Positions 26,774-38,234 are shown, numbered from the stretch's first letter. The stretch is DNA of 38,498 nucleotides from an uncultured Roseovarius sp. (GCA_934501475.1 CAKSUL010000016.1:1-38498); one strand, 5' to 3'. Notes: generated from the sequence alone by a model not told the origin. Program-made: numbers and translations.

Positions 26774-26989
26774 TCAATTGGTTTCATCTGTCATGTGATC
26801 CGCCTGATCCGCGCAGGTCTCGAAAACCGAATTCCCGCTCACATGGTTGGGCGCGATACTGGATTGCGGATCGCGCAGCAGGCCGTCCGTCAACCCATTG
26901 ATCAGGCCGTGGACAAGCACACCCTCGCCGCGCGTGCTTGTCCGCCGAGCATTCGGCGTGGCGGCCCGCAAGATCGGACGGCATCGCAT
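26774..26989 (-). CDS. Unknown 71-residue protein between ppiC and DUF2478
   Basis: The frame starts at ATG 26989 with a strong GGAAGGAAA ribosome-binding site directly upstream, 15 bases after the ppiC stop, and ends 12 bases before the DUF2478 start. These spacings fit a coupled operon gene better than a chance frame. The N-terminal 22 residues are Arg-rich, followed by a likely helix (VHGLINGLTDGLL) and a polar acidic tail with one Cys. There is no signal peptide or membrane span. A second ATG five bases into the gene opens another frame (to 26784) with no better features. I recognise no family. It could be a nar-specific small accessory protein or a non-conserved frame. Confidence 0.45.
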   Translation of the reverse strand: MRCRPILRAATPNARRTSTRGEGVLVHGLINGLTDGLLRDPQSSIAPNHVSGNSVFETCADQADHMTDETN

Positions 26990-27004
26990 GTTTCCTTCCG
27001 CCGG

Positions 27005-27802
27005 TCAGACCTTTTTGAAGTCGGCCCCGGTGATTTCGGCACCCGCCACCAGATCGTCGACAAAGGCGCGCGCGCCCCTGGTCCAGGATGCCTTTTCCAT
27101 CGCATCCGAGATTTTCTGTGCAACGGCCTCGAACGGCAGCACCTGCCCGACCGCGACCGCATCCATCCGGATGACATGATAGCCATGGCGCGTCAGAACG
27201 GGCGCGGCGGTGATTTCACCTTCGCCCAGATCGCGCAACGCGGCCTCGAACTCGGGCACGGTATCGCCCGGTCCCAATTGTCCCAGGGCGCCGCCATTGG
27301 ATTTTGAGCCGCAATCGCTGTCGCTGGCCGCCAGCGCGGCAAAGGTGCGGGGATCACGGTTGACGCATTCGCACAGGATGGTGGCGCGGGTCAGTGCGTC
27401 CTTGCGCGCATCCTCATCACGCGGATCACACGCGCTCAGGATGTGCGACACCTCCCACAGGGGGGGCGCGCGGAACCGCGTGGGGTCTTTTTCCCACTCG
27501 GCGCGGATGGCCTCCTGCGTGGGCGGTTCAGTGTCGACCGCCTGTTCGAGAAGGCCCCGGATCAGGGCCTCCTCTTCGGTTTCAAAGCGCCCCGGCCCGA
27601 CCTCGGCCGGCTCTGCGCTCAGGTCACGCTTGCGCGCCTCCTGAAGCAGCAGCGTGCGCATGGCAACGGCGTTGGCCGCCTTGCGCCAGGCGATGCCGGG
27701 CTTGCCGGCGGGGGCATCGTGGTTCTGGGTCTCGGCGGCCACAACGGTATGTGGCACGGTTTCGCCATTCACGATGAGATCGGGAAAGAGGGCCGCATTC
27801 AT
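27005..27802 (-). CDS. Parvulin-type peptidyl-prolyl isomerase of the nar operon
   Basis: The 265-aa protein has a NifM/SurA-like N-terminal helical part and a C-terminal parvulin domain (about residues 120-225), with VSHILSA, GGALGQLGPGD, FEAAL and HGYHVIRMD. No signal peptide is seen, so it should act in the cytoplasm. It lies five bases after narI, in a place where many alphaproteobacterial nar operons carry a ppiC-like gene, and presumably helps fold or assemble the NarGHI complex, as NifM does for nitrogenase iron protein. The domain call is firm; the client is inferred. Confidence 0.85.
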   Translation of the reverse strand: MNAALFPDLIVNGETVPHTVVAAETQNHDAPAGKPGIAWRKAANAVAMRTLLLQEARKRDLSAEPAEVGPGRFETEEEALIRGLLEQAVDTEPPTQEAIRAEWEKDPTRFRAPPLWEVSHILSACDPRDEDARKDALTRATILCECVNRDPRTFAALAASDSDCGSKSNGGALGQLGPGDTVPEFEAALRDLGEGEITAAPVLTRHGYHVIRMDAVAVGQVLPFEAVAQKISDAMEKASWTRGARAFVDDLVAGAEITGADFKKV

Positions 27803-27807
27803 GGATC

Positions 27808-28545
27808 TTACTCCGCAGGTTTATGGGCAGATTTGCGCGCCGGCAGCGGGGTCTGGCGGCGCGAACGCACCACCTGATAGCCCGGACGCCACAGATACCG
27901 GACAGGGGCCGAAATCATGTGCACAAGGCGGCTGAACGGGAACAGGATAAAGATCACCAGCCCCAGGAAGATATGCATCCTGAACAATGCCGGCGCGCCT
28001 TTGACATAGCTGGCCGCGTTGGCATCGAAGGTAAAGATCCCCTGCGCCCACATCATGAAGCGCACCATTTCGCCACCGTCGATATGCTGAAGCGAGATGA
28101 TGATCGTCAGCATCCCCAGCGTCAGTTGCACCAGAAGCAGCGCAAGAATGGTGATGTCCATATAGCTGGACGTCGCACGGATGCGCGGATCGACTAGGCG
28201 GCGATGGATCAGGATAATGCCGCCGATCAGTGCCGCAACACCGGCCACACCGCCGACAACCACGGCCAGGACCTGCTTGGCCATGTGGCTGATGCCCAGC
28301 GCCTCGACCATCCAGAGCGGTGTCAGCAGGCCGAACAGATGCCCGACAAAGATCGTCAGCACACCCACATGAAACAGGATCGAGCCCCACATCAGCTGTT
28401 TGCGGCGCAACAATTGGCTGGAACTGGATTTCCAGGTGAAGGGATCACGCTCATAGCGGGCGATGGATCCCACGATCAGCACCGCCAGGGCCACATAGGG
28501 CATGATGCCAAAGACGAAAAAGTCCATACTGAATTGGAATGTCAT
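27808..28545 (-). CDS. narI: Respiratory nitrate reductase gamma subunit (cytochrome b)
   Basis: The 245-aa membrane protein with five spans oxidises quinol at the periplasmic side and passes electrons to NarH. The two b haems are held by H59, H69, H191 and H209, matching the spacing of the E. coli ligands. The C-terminal cytoplasmic tail is basic. It starts 14 bases after narJ and precedes the isomerase gene by five bases. Confidence 0.95.
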   Translation of the reverse strand: MTFQFSMDFFVFGIMPYVALAVLIVGSIARYERDPFTWKSSSSQLLRRKQLMWGSILFHVGVLTIFVGHLFGLLTPLWMVEALGISHMAKQVLAVVVGGVAGVAALIGGIILIHRRLVDPRIRATSSYMDITILALLLVQLTLGMLTIIISLQHIDGGEMVRFMMWAQGIFTFDANAASYVKGAPALFRMHIFLGLVIFILFPFSRLVHMISAPVRYLWRPGYQVVRSRRQTPLPARKSAHKPAE

Positions 28546-28559
28546 GTCTGTTTTCCTCC

Positions 28560-29276
28560 CTATTCAGCCGCAACAGGCGGCTTGGGGTTGATCGGCGGGT
28601 TGATCGGTGTGCCCATCTGCGCAAGCATGTCGCGCACTTGCGGGCATCCGGCGTTGGGATCGGGGCCGAACAGGACTTCGCTTTCTTCCCAGACCTCGTC
28701 CAGCGCCTCCAGATCCTCGGGATCGACATCGGGCTGTTCCAGCAATTCGGCCACGGCCTCCTTGTCTGCCGTCGCACCCGAAAGTTGCAGCAGGGCGGGA
28801 AAGACCGCGCTGTAGGGGCTGTCCCGCCGGGTCAGCCGTTCGCTGAGCGCCTCGAAGATATGGGCTGCGTCTGCCAGTGTCTCACGCATCTCTTCCGCAG
28901 GGCGGGTTGCGAGAAACTCGAGCAGGATCGGCAGGTGATCGGGCAGTTCCGAGGTGGCGGGCTCGAACCCGCCCTCCCGGTATGTCTCGATCAGCGATAC
29001 CATCGCGCCGCCCCTGTCGCGGCTTTCGCCGTGAACATGTTCGAACAGGTTCAGCGACAAGGTGCGCGAGCGGTCGAACAGCATCACGAACTGCTCTTCC
29101 AGCTCATAGATGTCGCGCCCGCCCAGTGCCTCGACCAGCGGGCGCAATGCCCGCCGCGCCGCCGCGGTCAGCCGGCTGTCCGAGGCCAGAACGCCTCCGA
29201 TCTCCGGCATGGCCGCCTGCAACTCTTGTGTCGGGTAGCTGAGGATCAACGACAATGCCTTGAGTGTCCGGTCCAT
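28560..29276 (-). CDS. narJ: Nitrate reductase molybdenum cofactor assembly chaperone
   Basis: The 238-aa helical TorD/NarJ-family chaperone has the LSLILSYPTQELQ start, YELEEQFVMLFDRSR and LFEHVHGESRDRG motif region, and the acidic PDHLPILLEFLA stretch. It binds NarG and holds it in the cytoplasm until the molybdenum cofactor and FS0 cluster are inserted; it is not part of the final enzyme. Its start is one base after the narH stop. Confidence 0.95.
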   Translation of the reverse strand: MDRTLKALSLILSYPTQELQAAMPEIGGVLASDSRLTAAARRALRPLVEALGGRDIYELEEQFVMLFDRSRTLSLNLFEHVHGESRDRGGAMVSLIETYREGGFEPATSELPDHLPILLEFLATRPAEEMRETLADAAHIFEALSERLTRRDSPYSAVFPALLQLSGATADKEAVAELLEQPDVDPEDLEALDEVWEESEVLFGPDPNAGCPQVRDMLAQMGTPINPPINPKPPVAAE

Positions 29277-29277
29277 A

Positions 29278-30797
<1,520 letters not shown>

Positions 30798-30801
<4 letters not shown>

Positions 30802-33800
30802 TCTGCGGCCTCCTTCTTGGTCGCTTCGCGGTCAAGCCAGTCGACTTTCCGCATTTTTCTGACGATGACGATTTCATCCCGGTTGCTGCCCACGGTGCCG
30901 TAATAGTTGAACCCATAGGCCTGATGGGCATAGGAGCCGATCATGTGGGTCGGTTTCAGCACTGTCCGTGTGACCGAGTTGTGGATGCCACCGCGTTTTC
31001 CGGTTTTCTCACTGCCCGGCGTGTTCACGATCTTTTCCTGGGCGTGATACATGAAGGTCGTGCCTTCCTTGATCCGCTGGCTGACAACGGCGCGGGCCGT
31101 CAGTGCCCCGTTCACGTTGTACAGTTCGATCCAGTCGTTATCGACGATCCCGACCTTCCTGGCGTCCACCTCGGAGATCCACACCACCGGACCACCCCTG
31201 TTCAGCGTCAGCATCAACAGGTTGTCGGTATAGGTCGAGTGAATGCCCCATTTCTGGTGGGGCGTGATGAAGTTCAGGTGAAGCGTGTCGCCATCATCCT
31301 GCACGGCCTTGGTGATCGTCTTGAGATCGACCGGCGGGCGATAGCTCATCAGTCCTTCGCCAAAGGCGCGCATCCACAGGTGATCCTGATAAAGCTGCTG
31401 ACGACCGGTCAGGGTGCGCCATGGGATCAACTCATGCACGTTGGTGTAGCCGGCGTTATAGCTGACCTTTTCCGACTCGATCCCCGACCATGTCGGCGAC
31501 GAGATGATCTTGCGCGGTTGGGCCGCAATATCGCGGAAGCGGATCTTGTTGTGGTGCTCACCTTCGGCCAGGTGGGCATGTTCGCGCCCGGTGAACTTCT
31601 CCAGGGCCTGCCATGCCTTGACCGCCACTTCGCCGTTGGTTTCGGGCGCCAGCATCAGCACGACCTCGGTCGCGTCGATGTCGGTGTCGATCTTGGCACA
31701 GCCCTTGGCCGGACCATCCAGCCATTCACCGTTCAGATCGCGCAGGTGCTGCACCTCGACTTCGGTTTTCCAGCCGATGCCCTTGCCGCCATTGCCCAGC
31801 TTGTCCAACAGAGGGCCAAGCGCGACAAAACGGTCATAGATCGCGGTATAATCCCGTTCGACCGCGATAAAGTTGGGCGCGGTCTTGCCGGGGATCAGAT
31901 CGCATTCGCCGGCTTTCCAGTCACGCACCTGATCCTGAGCGATTTCGGACGGGGTGTCATGCAGCGTGGGCACCGCGACGATATCGGTCTCGACGCCCAG
32001 GATCTCGGGCGCGACCTCCTGGACCTTCTTGGCGATGGCCTTGAAGATTTCCCAGTCCGACTTGCTTTCATAGGCCGGATCAACCGCCGCCTGAAGCGGG
32101 TGGATGAACGGGTGCATGTCCGAGGTGTTGAGGTCGTTCTTCTCGTACCAGGTGGCGGTGGGCAGCACGATGTCGGAATAGACCGCTGTCGTGCTCATGC
32201 GGAAGTCGATGGTCACCAGCAGGTCCAGCTTGCCGCGCGGGCCCTTGTCGTGCCATTTGGCCTCTTTGGGCAGTTCGCCGCCGGATTCACCCAGATCGGG
32301 GCCCATCACACCGTTGTCGGTGCCCAGAAGGTGCTTGAGGAAATACTCATGCCCCTTGCCGCTGGAGCCCAGCAGGTTCGACCGCCAGATGAACAGGTTG
32401 CGCGGCCAGTTTTCGGGCGCATCCGGGTCTTCGCAGGACATTTCCAGCTTGCCGGATTTCAGCTGCTCGGCGACATAGGCCGCAGCGTCCTTGCCGGAGG
32501 CCTTGGCTGCCTTGGCCACTTCCAGCGGGTTGGTCTTCAACTGCGGTGCAGATGGCAGCCAGCCCATGCGCTCGGCGCGGATGTTGTAGTCGATCAGCGA
32601 GATGTCCCAATCGCCCTCGGGCGCGGTGGGCGACAGGATCTCGGACGATTTCAGCGACTCATAGCGCCACTGATCGGTATGGGCATACCATGCCGAGGTC
32701 GCGTTCATTTGCCGCGGCGGGCGGACCCAGTCCAGCGCAAAGGCCAGCGGCAGCCAGCCGGTTTGCGGACGCAGTTTTTCCTGCCCCACATAATGCGACC
32801 AGCCGCCACCGGACTGACCAACGCAACCGCACATCACCAGCATGTTGATGATGCCGCGATAGTTCATGTCCATGTGATACCAGTGGTTCAGACCGGCGCC
32901 CACGATGACCATCGACTTGCCGGTGGTCTTTTCGGCGTTGCTGGCGAATTCGCGGGCGACATGGATGATCTTGTCGGCGGGCACGCCGGTGATCTTTTCG
33001 GCCCAGGCCGGGGTGCCCGGCATGTCATTGGCATAATCCGAGGTGACCCAATCGCCGCCCAGACCACGGTCAAGGCCATAGTTGGCGCAGAACAGATCGA
33101 ACACGGTGGTGACCAGAACTTCGCCCTCGGCCGCCTTGATCTTCTTGACCGGGATGTTGCGCATCAGGACATCGGGATGATCGGCATCGGTCTTGAACTG
33201 ACCGACGGCCTCACCGCCGAAATAGGGGAATCCGACGCCGACGACTTCGTCATGGTCCTCTTCCAGGATCAGCGACATCTTCAGCCGTGTCTCGGCCTTG
33301 CCTGCGCGCTCCTCGAGGTTCCATTTCCCGTCTTCGCCCCAGCGATACCCGACCGAGCCGTTGGGCGCGACCAGTGTCTTGGACATTTCGTCAAAGCCGA
33401 CGACCTTCCATTCCGGGTTGTTCTTTTCGCCCAGCTTGCCATCCAGATCGTCGGCGCGCAGGAACCGGCCCGGAATGAGACGCCCGTCCTTTTCCTCAAG
33501 TTTGACCAGCATCGGCAAGTCCGAATATTTGCGGCAGTATTCCTCGAAATACTCGGCCTGGCGATCCAGGTGGAATTCGCGCAGGATGACATGGCCAAAG
33601 GCCATCGCCAGCGCCGAATCGGTGCCCTGCTTGGCATTCAGCCAGACATCACCGAATTTCGCGGCTTCGGAATAGTCGGGGCAGATCACGGCGGATTTGG
33701 TCCCGCGATAGCGCGCCTCGGTATAGAAATGCGCATCCGGCGTCCGGGTCTGCGGCACGTTGCTGCCCCAAAGCAGCAGATAGCCCGAATTATACCAATC

Positions 33801-34526
33801 GGCACTTTCGGGCACGTCGGTCTGTTCGCCCCAGGTCTGCGGCGAGGCCGGCGGCAGGTCGCAATACCAGTCATAGAACGACATGCACACGCCCCCCAGC
33901 AGGGACAGATAGCGCGAGCCGGCGGCATAGCTGATCATCGACATGGCCGGGATCGGCGAGAAGCCGAAAACCCGGTCCGGGCCATAGGTCTTGACGGTAT
34001 AGGCGTTGGCGGCGGCGGTGATTTCGGTCGCCTCGTCCCAGGTCGCGCGCACGAAACCGCCCTTGCCGCGGGTTTCCACATAGGACGCGCGCAGGATCGG
34101 ATCGTTCTGAAGCTTGGTCCAGGCCTCGATCGGGGTCAGGGTTTCGCGCATCTTGCGCCAGGTCTTCATCAGGCGGCCACGCACCAGCGGGTTCTTGACC
34201 CGGTTGGCGGAGTAGAGATACCAGCTATAGCTTGCGCCACGCGCACAGCCGCGCGGCTCATGGTTGGGCAGATCGGGGCGGGTGCGCGGATAATCGGTCT
34301 GCTGGGTTTCCCATGTCACGATGCCGGACTTGACGTAGATCTTCCAGCTGCACGACCCGGTGCAGTTCACCCCATGGGTGGAGCGCACGATCTTGTCATG
34401 CCGCCAGCGGTTGCGATAGGTCTCTTCCCAGTCGCGGTTTTCACGGGTCACTTGCCCATGTCCATTCGAGAACTTTTCCAGTTCCTTGGACTTGAGGAAG
34501 TTCAGTCTATCGAGCAGATGGCTCAT
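30798..34526 (-). CDS. narG: Respiratory nitrate reductase alpha subunit (catalytic)
   Basis: The 1242-aa molybdenum bis-MGD enzyme reduces nitrate to nitrite on the cytoplasmic side of the membrane. FS0 cluster ligands are H51, C55, C59 and C94, and the molybdenum ligand is D223 (CDLPPASPQTWG motif), all at the NarG positions. The N-terminus retains a Tat-like remnant (WEETYRNRWRHD) with no cleavage site, as in other membrane-anchored NarG. AGGAG lies six bases before the ATG. The length is normal, with no breaks seen. Confidence 0.97.
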
Positions 34527-34548
34527 GTCATTCTCCTATGTGGCTTTG

Positions 34549-34576
34549 CCTGCGCCACCCATCCGGGCGGCGCAGG
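34549..34576 (-). promoter_or_regulatory. Stem-loop between narK and narG
   Basis: CCTGCGCC (34549-34556) pairs with GGCGCAGG (34569-34576), and after an A/C mismatch CCC pairs with GGG around a four-base loop. It fills most of the 63 bases between the narK stop and narG start. No T run follows on the minus strand, so it is more likely an mRNA processing or stability element than a terminator. It could set different levels of transporter and enzyme. Confidence 0.5.
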
Positions 34577-34589
34577 AGGCTTTATTGGT

Positions 34590-37274
34590 TCAGCAAGGAA
34601 CCGGCGCGGATTTGCGGCTGTAATACACCCAGCAGATCACGGCGCAGATCGCGTAAAAGATCAGGAACCCCCAGAGCGCACCGTTGGGCGCACCGGTCAT
34701 CGCAATCGAAGTCCCATAACTTTTGGGGATGAAGAACGCCCCGTAAGCGGCGATGGCACTGGTAAAGGCGATGATCGCGGCACTTTCACGCTCAACCTGT
34801 TTCTGCGTGGCCGCCTTGTCCAGCTGTGGCATCAGGCGGGGCACTTCGAGGCGCATGATGGCCGGGATCATCTGGAACGTGGACGCGTTGCCGACACCGG
34901 TCAGGAAGAACAGCGCCATGAAGCAGGCGAAGAAGCCCCAGAAATTGCCAGTTGCCGATGCCTCGGAAGGCAGGAACTGCATCACACCCAGAACAGCGAT
35001 GATCATGCCCAGGAAGGTCCAGAAGGTCACGCGCCCGCCGCCGAACTTGTCCGAGATCCAGCCGGTTCCGGCGCGGCTGAGCGCCCCGACCAGCGGCCCG
35101 AGGAAGGCGAATTGCAGGACGTTCACTTCGGGGAACTGGGTGCGCGTCAACAGCGGGAAACCAGCGGCATAGCCGATAAAGCTGCCGAAGGTGCCGGTAT
35201 AGAGGATGCACATGATCCAGTTATGCTTGCGGCTGAAGATCACGGCCTGATCCGCGAACGAGGACTTGGCCGACGCGATGTCGTTCATCCCCAAATAGGC
35301 GGCAATCGTGGCGATCAGGATGAACGGAACCCAGACGAAACCGGCGTTTTGCAGCCATAGCTGACCACCGTCCGAAAGGGGTTGCGGATCGCCGCCCAAT
35401 GCACCGAACACACCCATGGTGATGACCAGCGGCACGAGGAACTGCATCACCGACACGCCCAGGTTGCCCAGACCGGCATTCAGCGCCAGCGCGTTGCCCT
35501 TCTCGGCCTTGGGATAGAAAAAGCTGATATTGGCCATGGATGAGGCAAAGTTACCACCGCCGAGGCCGCACAGCAATGCCAGCACCAGGAAGATCAGATA
35601 AGGTGTATCAGGGTTCTGCACCGCATAGCCGATACCCATGGCCGGCAACAGCAGCGACGCCGTGGACAGCGCGGTCCAGAGACGCCCGCCAAAGATCGGC
35701 ACCATGAAGCTGTAGAAGATGCGCAACGTTGCGCCCGACAGACCCGGAAGGGCGGCCAGCCAGAACAATTGCCCCTGGGTAAAGTTGAACCCGATCGCAG
35801 GCAGGCGCGCCACGACGACGGACCACACCATCCAGACCGCGAACGCCAGCAACAGTGCCGGGATCGAGATCCAGAGGTTGCGCCGGGCAATGCTTTTGCC
35901 CTTGACCTCCCAGAACTCCGCGTTCTCGGGGTGCCATTCCGTCAGGGTCGAGGCAGGCTTGGGCGGAATCGGCATGCCCTCGAATTCGGGCAGTTGCGGC
36001 AGCGCATCGCGCGCCACTTCGGGATGTGCCTTTTCCATGGCGCGAATGGCCATGTGCATCCAGCCCATCGCGATCGCGACGATCACGAACAGGAAGGCGA
36101 AACAGGTGGTATAGACCCCCGTCAGATCCAGCAGCGCCCCAAAGATGATCGGCAGGACAAAACCGCCAAGGCCACCGATCATCCCGACCAGACCGCCGAC
36201 CGACCCGACATTGTCGGGATAATAGACCGGGATATGCCGGAACACCGCCGCCTTGCCCAGGCTCATGAAAAAGCCCAGCGCAAAGATGGTCAGCACGAAG
36301 GCGCCAAAGCCCATGTCGGTGAAGAAGCTGATGTCACCGTCCTTGCCGTGGATCGTATAGCTTGTCGGCGGGTAGGACAGCATGAACAGCAGGACCAGTG
36401 AAAACCCGAAGGTCCAATACATCACCGTGCGCGCGCCATGCCGGTCGGACAACAGCCCGCCATAGGCGCGAAACACGCTGGCCGACAGCGAGAATGCCGC
36501 CGCAGCCATCCCGGCTGAGCGGATATCGACCGAATAGACCTCGACCAGGTAATGCGGCAACCACAGCGCCAGCGCGACAAACGCGCCGAACACAAAGAAA
36601 TAATAAAGTGAGAACCGCCAGACCTGCACGTTTTTCAGCGGAACAAGCTGCGATTTGAACGACGCCGCCTTGCCGCCCGCCTTGCGGCGCGACTCAAATA
36701 CCGGGTCGTTCTTGGCGAAGATGAAGAAGATGATCGCGATGGCCGCGAGGCCCAGCGCCCAGATATTGGCCACGGCCTCCCAGCCATAGGCGACCATGAT
36801 GAACGGCGCGCCGAACTTGGTCACCGCGGCGCCGACATTGCCGGCCCCGAAAATGCCCAGTGCCGTGCCTTGCTCCTCGCGCGGGTACCAGTGCGATACA
36901 TAAGCGACGCCAACGGCGAATGATCCGCCAGCCAGCCCGACACCCAGTGCCGCAATCAGGAACATCGGATAGGTGGTCGCCATGGTCAGCAGCCAGGTTG
37001 CGATAGCCGCCAGCAACATCTGAGCCGGGAAAACGATCCGGCCACCGAATTGTTCGGTCCAGATCCCCAGCATCAGGCGGGTCAGTGACCCGGTCAGAAC
37101 CGGCGTCGCCACCAATATCCCGAATTGTGTTTCCGTCAGCCCCAAATCGGTCTTGATCTGCACTCCGATGATTGCAAAGATCGTCCAGACGGCAAAGTTC
37201 ATTGTGAAGGCGATTGTGCTCAGGCCCAAGGCGCGGTTCTGATCCGCGCGGAGGACAACACTTTGAGTCGTCAT
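34590..37274 (-). CDS. narK: Fused NarK1-NarK2 nitrate/nitrite transporter
   Basis: The 894-aa protein joins two complete major-facilitator domains of about 12 spans each. The first (to about residue 430) has NarK1-type features such as GAGNVGAAVTKF. After a hydrophilic linker of about 45 residues, the second has GGGNFASSMANISFF, the NarK2-type nitrate signature. In Paracoccus the first half acts as a nitrate/proton symporter and the second as a nitrate/nitrite exchanger. The ATG at 37274 has GGAAGGAA upstream and gives the natural N-terminus; an in-frame ATG at 37301 is less likely. It is first in the nar operon and divergent from narR. Confidence 0.95.
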   Translation of the reverse strand: MTTQSVVLRADQNRALGLSTIAFTMNFAVWTIFAIIGVQIKTDLGLTETQFGILVATPVLTGSLTRLMLGIWTEQFGGRIVFPAQMLLAAIATWLLTMATTYPMFLIAALGVGLAGGSFAVGVAYVSHWYPREEQGTALGIFGAGNVGAAVTKFGAPFIMVAYGWEAVANIWALGLAAIAIIFFIFAKNDPVFESRRKAGGKAASFKSQLVPLKNVQVWRFSLYYFFVFGAFVALALWLPHYLVEVYSVDIRSAGMAAAAFSLSASVFRAYGGLLSDRHGARTVMYWTFGFSLVLLFMLSYPPTSYTIHGKDGDISFFTDMGFGAFVLTIFALGFFMSLGKAAVFRHIPVYYPDNVGSVGGLVGMIGGLGGFVLPIIFGALLDLTGVYTTCFAFLFVIVAIAMGWMHMAIRAMEKAHPEVARDALPQLPEFEGMPIPPKPASTLTEWHPENAEFWEVKGKSIARRNLWISIPALLLAFAVWMVWSVVVARLPAIGFNFTQGQLFWLAALPGLSGATLRIFYSFMVPIFGGRLWTALSTASLLLPAMGIGYAVQNPDTPYLIFLVLALLCGLGGGNFASSMANISFFYPKAEKGNALALNAGLGNLGVSVMQFLVPLVITMGVFGALGGDPQPLSDGGQLWLQNAGFVWVPFILIATIAAYLGMNDIASAKSSFADQAVIFSRKHNWIMCILYTGTFGSFIGYAAGFPLLTRTQFPEVNVLQFAFLGPLVGALSRAGTGWISDKFGGGRVTFWTFLGMIIAVLGVMQFLPSEASATGNFWGFFACFMALFFLTGVGNASTFQMIPAIMRLEVPRLMPQLDKAATQKQVERESAAIIAFTSAIAAYGAFFIPKSYGTSIAMTGAPNGALWGFLIFYAICAVICWVYYSRKSAPVPC

Positions 37275-37359
37275 TCTGCTTCCTTCCCATCGTGCGGTCA
37301 CGGGACCGCTTTCGGATTGGTATCGGGGCGAGGCTTGGACTTAAATCTGCACGCGCTGG

Positions 37360-37373
37360 TTGACATGGATCAA
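37360..37373. promoter_or_regulatory. Perfect FNR/NarR-type box near narK
   Basis: TTGACATGGATCAA is an exact TTGAC-N4-ATCAA dyad. Its centre is about 92 bases upstream of the narK ATG. A start about 41 bases downstream of the centre would give a leader of roughly 50 bases. It is the obvious site for activation of narKGHJI by the adjacent NarR or by FNR. I cannot point to a good -10 hexamer. Confidence 0.8.
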
Positions 37374-37474
37374 GAAATACCCCGCCAGCGTTTTAAATAA
37401 ATGACGAGTCCATGTATTTCGTGTCAACGCATAGGAAATTACGATCTGTGGAGATGAATTTTTCGTGCGATGCA

Positions 37475-37488
37475 TTGACAATAATCAA
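37475..37488. promoter_or_regulatory. Perfect FNR/NarR-type box near narR
   Basis: TTGACAATAATCAA is a second exact dyad, 115 bases from the first, centred about 54 bases before the narR ATG at 37536. It is well placed for control of narR itself (activation by FNR, or autoregulation) and could also help the narK promoter from a distance. Confidence 0.75.
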
Positions 37489-37535
37489 CCCTCAAGTAGA
37501 CATTGATCAAGCCACAGCATTGGACGATTCTCACC

Positions 37536-38234
37536 ATGCCTGACACCGAACGCCCGAGTATTCGAGCCCTGCCGCTATTCGCCGATATGGAAGAGCCGCA
37601 TTTCGATATCCTGATGCGCGCGGCCTATATCCAGAACTTTCCGCCGATGGTGGACATGATCACCGAAGGTGACCCCAGTGATTTCCTGCATATCGTGCTG
37701 TCAGGGTCGGTCGGACTGTATTCCAACTGGAACAATCGCGAAACCGCCATGGCCACGGTGCGCCCGATCTCGACCTTCATCCTGGCCGCGACGATCCGCG
37801 ATGCGCCCTACCTGATGTCCGCCCGCACATTGGAGAAAAGCCGCGTCGTGCTGTTGCCGTCGGTCGATGTGCGCACGGTGTTTGCGCAGGATCAGCATTT
37901 CGCCCGCGCCGTGGTCAGCGAACTGGCGCATTGCTACCGTGGCGTCGTAAGATCCACCAAGGACCTGAAACTGCGCACCTCGGTCGAGCGGCTGGCGAAT
38001 TACCTGTTGCGCCAGCAACATCGCGCGGGCGGCTCCGCCGAATTCACCCTGAACACGGAAAAGCGCCGGCTGGCCTCGATCCTGGGCATGACCCCGGAAA
38101 ACATGAGCCGCGCCATCAAGACCCTCAAACCCTATGGGGTCGAGGTTCACGGCAACAAGGTCAGCATCAAAAATCAGGGGGACCTGATCTCCTTTGCGAA
38201 ACCCAGCCCGCTGATGGATGATTTTTCGGCCTGA
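37536..38234 (+). CDS. narR: CRP/FNR-family regulator of nitrate reduction, NarR type
   Basis: The 232-aa protein has a cyclic-nucleotide-type sensor domain (about residues 12-125), a dimerisation helix and a C-terminal helix-turn-helix. The recognition helix has E188, S191 and R192, the same E-x-x-S-R pattern by which FNR reads TTGA half-sites, in agreement with the nearby boxes. It has only one cysteine (C133), so it cannot hold an FNR-type 4Fe-4S cluster. That, and its place opposite narK, fit Paracoccus NarR, which responds to nitrate or nitrite. ATG at 37536 is preferred over an upstream in-frame TTG at 37503. Confidence 0.9.
   Translation: MPDTERPSIRALPLFADMEEPHFDILMRAAYIQNFPPMVDMITEGDPSDFLHIVLSGSVGLYSNWNNRETAMATVRPISTFILAATIRDAPYLMSARTLEKSRVVLLPSVDVRTVFAQDQHFARAVVSELAHCYRGVVRSTKDLKLRTSVERLANYLLRQQHRAGGSAEFTLNTEKRRLASILGMTPENMSRAIKTLKPYGVEVHGNKVSIKNQGDLISFAKPSPLMDDFSA

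Noticed and set aside
26784..26984. An alternative 66-codon minus-strand frame between ppiC and the DUF2478 gene
   Set aside because: Its ATG is further from the GGAAGGAAA site, its end is not as well placed before the DUF2478 start, and it conflicts with the 71-aa frame.
30924..35360. A 1478-codon open frame on the plus strand opposite narG-narH-narK
   Set aside because: It is antisense to three genes with clear catalytic motifs. Its product is a low-information His/Arg/Gly-rich chain with no domain, as produced by GC-rich codon bias on the opposite strand.
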